From: an uncultured Porphyromonadaceae bacterium
GTDB lineage: Bacteria > Bacteroidota > Bacteroidia > Bacteroidales > Muribaculaceae
DNA: 14,092 bases
Assembly (NCBI GenBank): GCA_900551515.1
Contig: URWH01000027.1
Span: 1 to 14,092 of the forward strand
Direction: 5' to 3'
The notes below the pieces were generated by a model. It ran no database searches and was not told where the DNA came from. It saw nothing but the letters and a program-made list of their open reading frames with translations. Below, one piece after another: positions 12,933 through 14,092 of this stretch (position 1 is its first letter; every line of letters starts with the position of its first letter). The position numbers and the translations under genes were made by a program.

Positions 12933-14092
12933 CTACCTGCCAATGAAGGCAAGGACTTCGCGGAGAATGTTCTGAGGGGTGAAGCCAAACTTTTCGTCGA
13001 GCACCTTGTAGGGCGCCGACGCACCGAAGCGGTCGAGGCCGTAGACGCGGGCGCGGGGGCCGCAGACACCGCGGAGCGTCGAGGGAAGGCCGGCTGTAAG
13101 CCCGAACACGGGGATGCCGGCGGGGATGACGCTCTGACGGTAATCTTCGTCCTGATCCTCGAACAGGCCGAGCGACGGCACCGAAACGACGCGGGCTTTG
13201 ACGCCCTCAGCCTCAAGAAGCACGGCAACCTGACAGAGGAGCGAAACTTCGGAGCCGTTGGCCACAAGTGTCACCTCAGCCGAGGGGGCATCCATGACCA
13301 CATAGCCGCCGTGGCGCATGCCTTCGGCTTCGTCGTAGCGGTCGCCGGTAACCGACGGCAGGTCGGTGACATCCTGACGCGTGAGTATGAGCGCCGTGGG
13401 AGTGTCGCGGTTTTCCATCGCCATCTCCCAGGCTATGGTGGCCTCGGCGGAGTCGGCCGGGCGGATCACAAGCATGGAGCGGCGGCCCGACAGATTGTGG
13501 AGCTCTTCGAGCAGACGTATCTGAGCCTCTTGTTCGACGGGCTCATGGGTGGGACCGTCCTCGCCGACGCGGAAGGCGTCGTGGGTCCACACATATTTCA
13601 CGGGCAGTTCCATGAGCGCGGCCATGCGCACTGCCGGTTTCATATAATCGGAAAACACGAAAAATGTGCCGCAGGCTGCCAGCATTCCGCCGTGGAGCAC
13701 AATGCCGTTCATGATGGAGGCCATGGTGAGCTCGCTCACGCCGGCATGGAGGAAGGCTCCGGTGAAGTCGCCGTGTTTCAGCGCACCGGTCTGTTTGAGG
13801 AAGGCGTCGGTCTTGTCGGAGTTGGCGAGGTCGGCGCTGGACACTATCATGTTGCCCACTTTGCGGCCGAGCTCGGCGAGCACGTCGGCCGATGCGGTGC
13901 GGGTGGCCACGTTGGCTTTGTGGACAATGGCGCGGTAGTCGATATGGGGCAACACACCTTCATAATAGCCTTTGAGCGTGACGGCGAGCGCCGGATTGGC
14001 CTCGGCCCACGCTTTCTGCTCGGCGCGGCGGGAGGCCACGATGGTGCGGAGCTGCTCGCGACGGGCGGCGTAGAGGGCGGCCACTTCGCTGC
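12933..14092 (-). CDS. tkt: Transketolase, C-terminal part (cut by window edge)
   Basis: Transketolase moves two-carbon ketol units between sugar phosphates in the non-oxidative pentose phosphate pathway, using thiamine diphosphate. The visible 386 codons cover the middle (Pyr) and C-terminal domains; the N-terminal PP domain, with the diphosphate-binding motif, lies beyond 14092. Seen here are GVSELTM with the Glu expected to activate the cofactor, THDAFRVGEDGPTHEPVEQ, IRPADSAEA and, near the C-terminus, YGLDRFGASAPYKVLDEKFGF. All are typical of transketolase. The frame is open to the edge, so the GTG at 14084 is not the start. After the TAG stop (12933-12935) no hairpin with a T run is seen before the surface protein promoter. 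Read-through into that minus-strand gene is possible. Confidence 0.95.
   Translation of the reverse strand, partial: SEVAALYAARREQLRTIVASRRAEQKAWAEANPALAVTLKGYYEGVLPHIDYRAIVHKANVATRTASADVLAELGRKVGNMIVSSADLANSDKTDAFLKQTGALKHGDFTGAFLHAGVSELTMASIMNGIVLHGGMLAACGTFFVFSDYMKPAVRMAALMELPVKYVWTHDAFRVGEDGPTHEPVEQEAQIRLLEELHNLSGRRSMLVIRPADSAEATIAWEMAMENRDTPTALILTRQDVTDLPSVTGDRYDEAEGMRHGGYVVMDAPSAEVTLVANGSEVSLLCQVAVLLEAEGVKARVVSVPSLGLFEDQDEDYRQSVIPAGIPVFGLTAGLPSTLRGVCGPRARVYGLDRFGASAPYKVLDEKFGFTPQNILREVLAFIGR

Overview
The window reads as ordinary chromosome of a Bacteroidales bacterium (phylum Bacteroidota), probably a Muribaculaceae-type gut organism; the family-level placement is inference. The support is: promoter-like boxes matching the Bacteroidota -7 element TAnnTTTG, several with a TTTG/ATTG box about 20 bp upstream; few Shine-Dalgarno sequences; a DUF3256-like protein; a histidine kinase with the HQLGTP-type H-box; a RecO without zinc cysteines; and a secreted LamG/InlB-like/GEVED protein with a short sorting-like C-terminus. 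The central operon and the helicase are GC-rich. The 203-aa lipoprotein gene and most intergenic DNA are visibly AT-richer.

Left part (1-1623): ribosomal protein S20 (rpsT) lies on the minus strand between two tRNA-Glu(TTC) genes whose shared 55 bases are identical. One tRNA is cut by the window edge. A lone minus-strand lipoprotein gene follows, flanked on both sides by heptanucleotide tandem repeats. Plus-strand recO comes next and overlaps the end of the next minus-strand unit by 30 bp.

Centre (2320-8480, minus strand, transcribed right to left): a DEAD-box RNA helicase with a DbpA-type RNA-binding domain, then a tightly packed unit of DUF3256-like exported protein, xseA, xseB, an orphan membrane histidine kinase and a Cof-type HAD phosphatase. 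Two junctions are ATGA overlaps. xseA carries an apparent one-base frameshift.

Right part (8481-14092): a gene-poor stretch of almost 1 kb holds the most interesting structure. A good promoter has its -33 box inside an 8-bp inverted repeat. It would start a structured RNA of about 300 nt that ends in two consecutive hairpins and a short T run, upstream of the helicase. This is either an independent small RNA or an attenuated helicase leader. Next to it is a cluster of REP-like palindromes, one with a perfect 22-bp stem, and a nine-G tract. A strong terminator then closes the gene for a 1078-aa secreted multidomain protein. Beyond it lies the 3' part of a transketolase gene, cut by the right edge.

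The housekeeping genes cover translation, recombination repair, exonuclease VII, RNA remodelling and the pentose phosphate pathway. The lipoprotein, the surface protein and the 8.6-9.4 kb non-coding stretch look accessory. No recognisable defence system, CRISPR array or insertion sequence is present.
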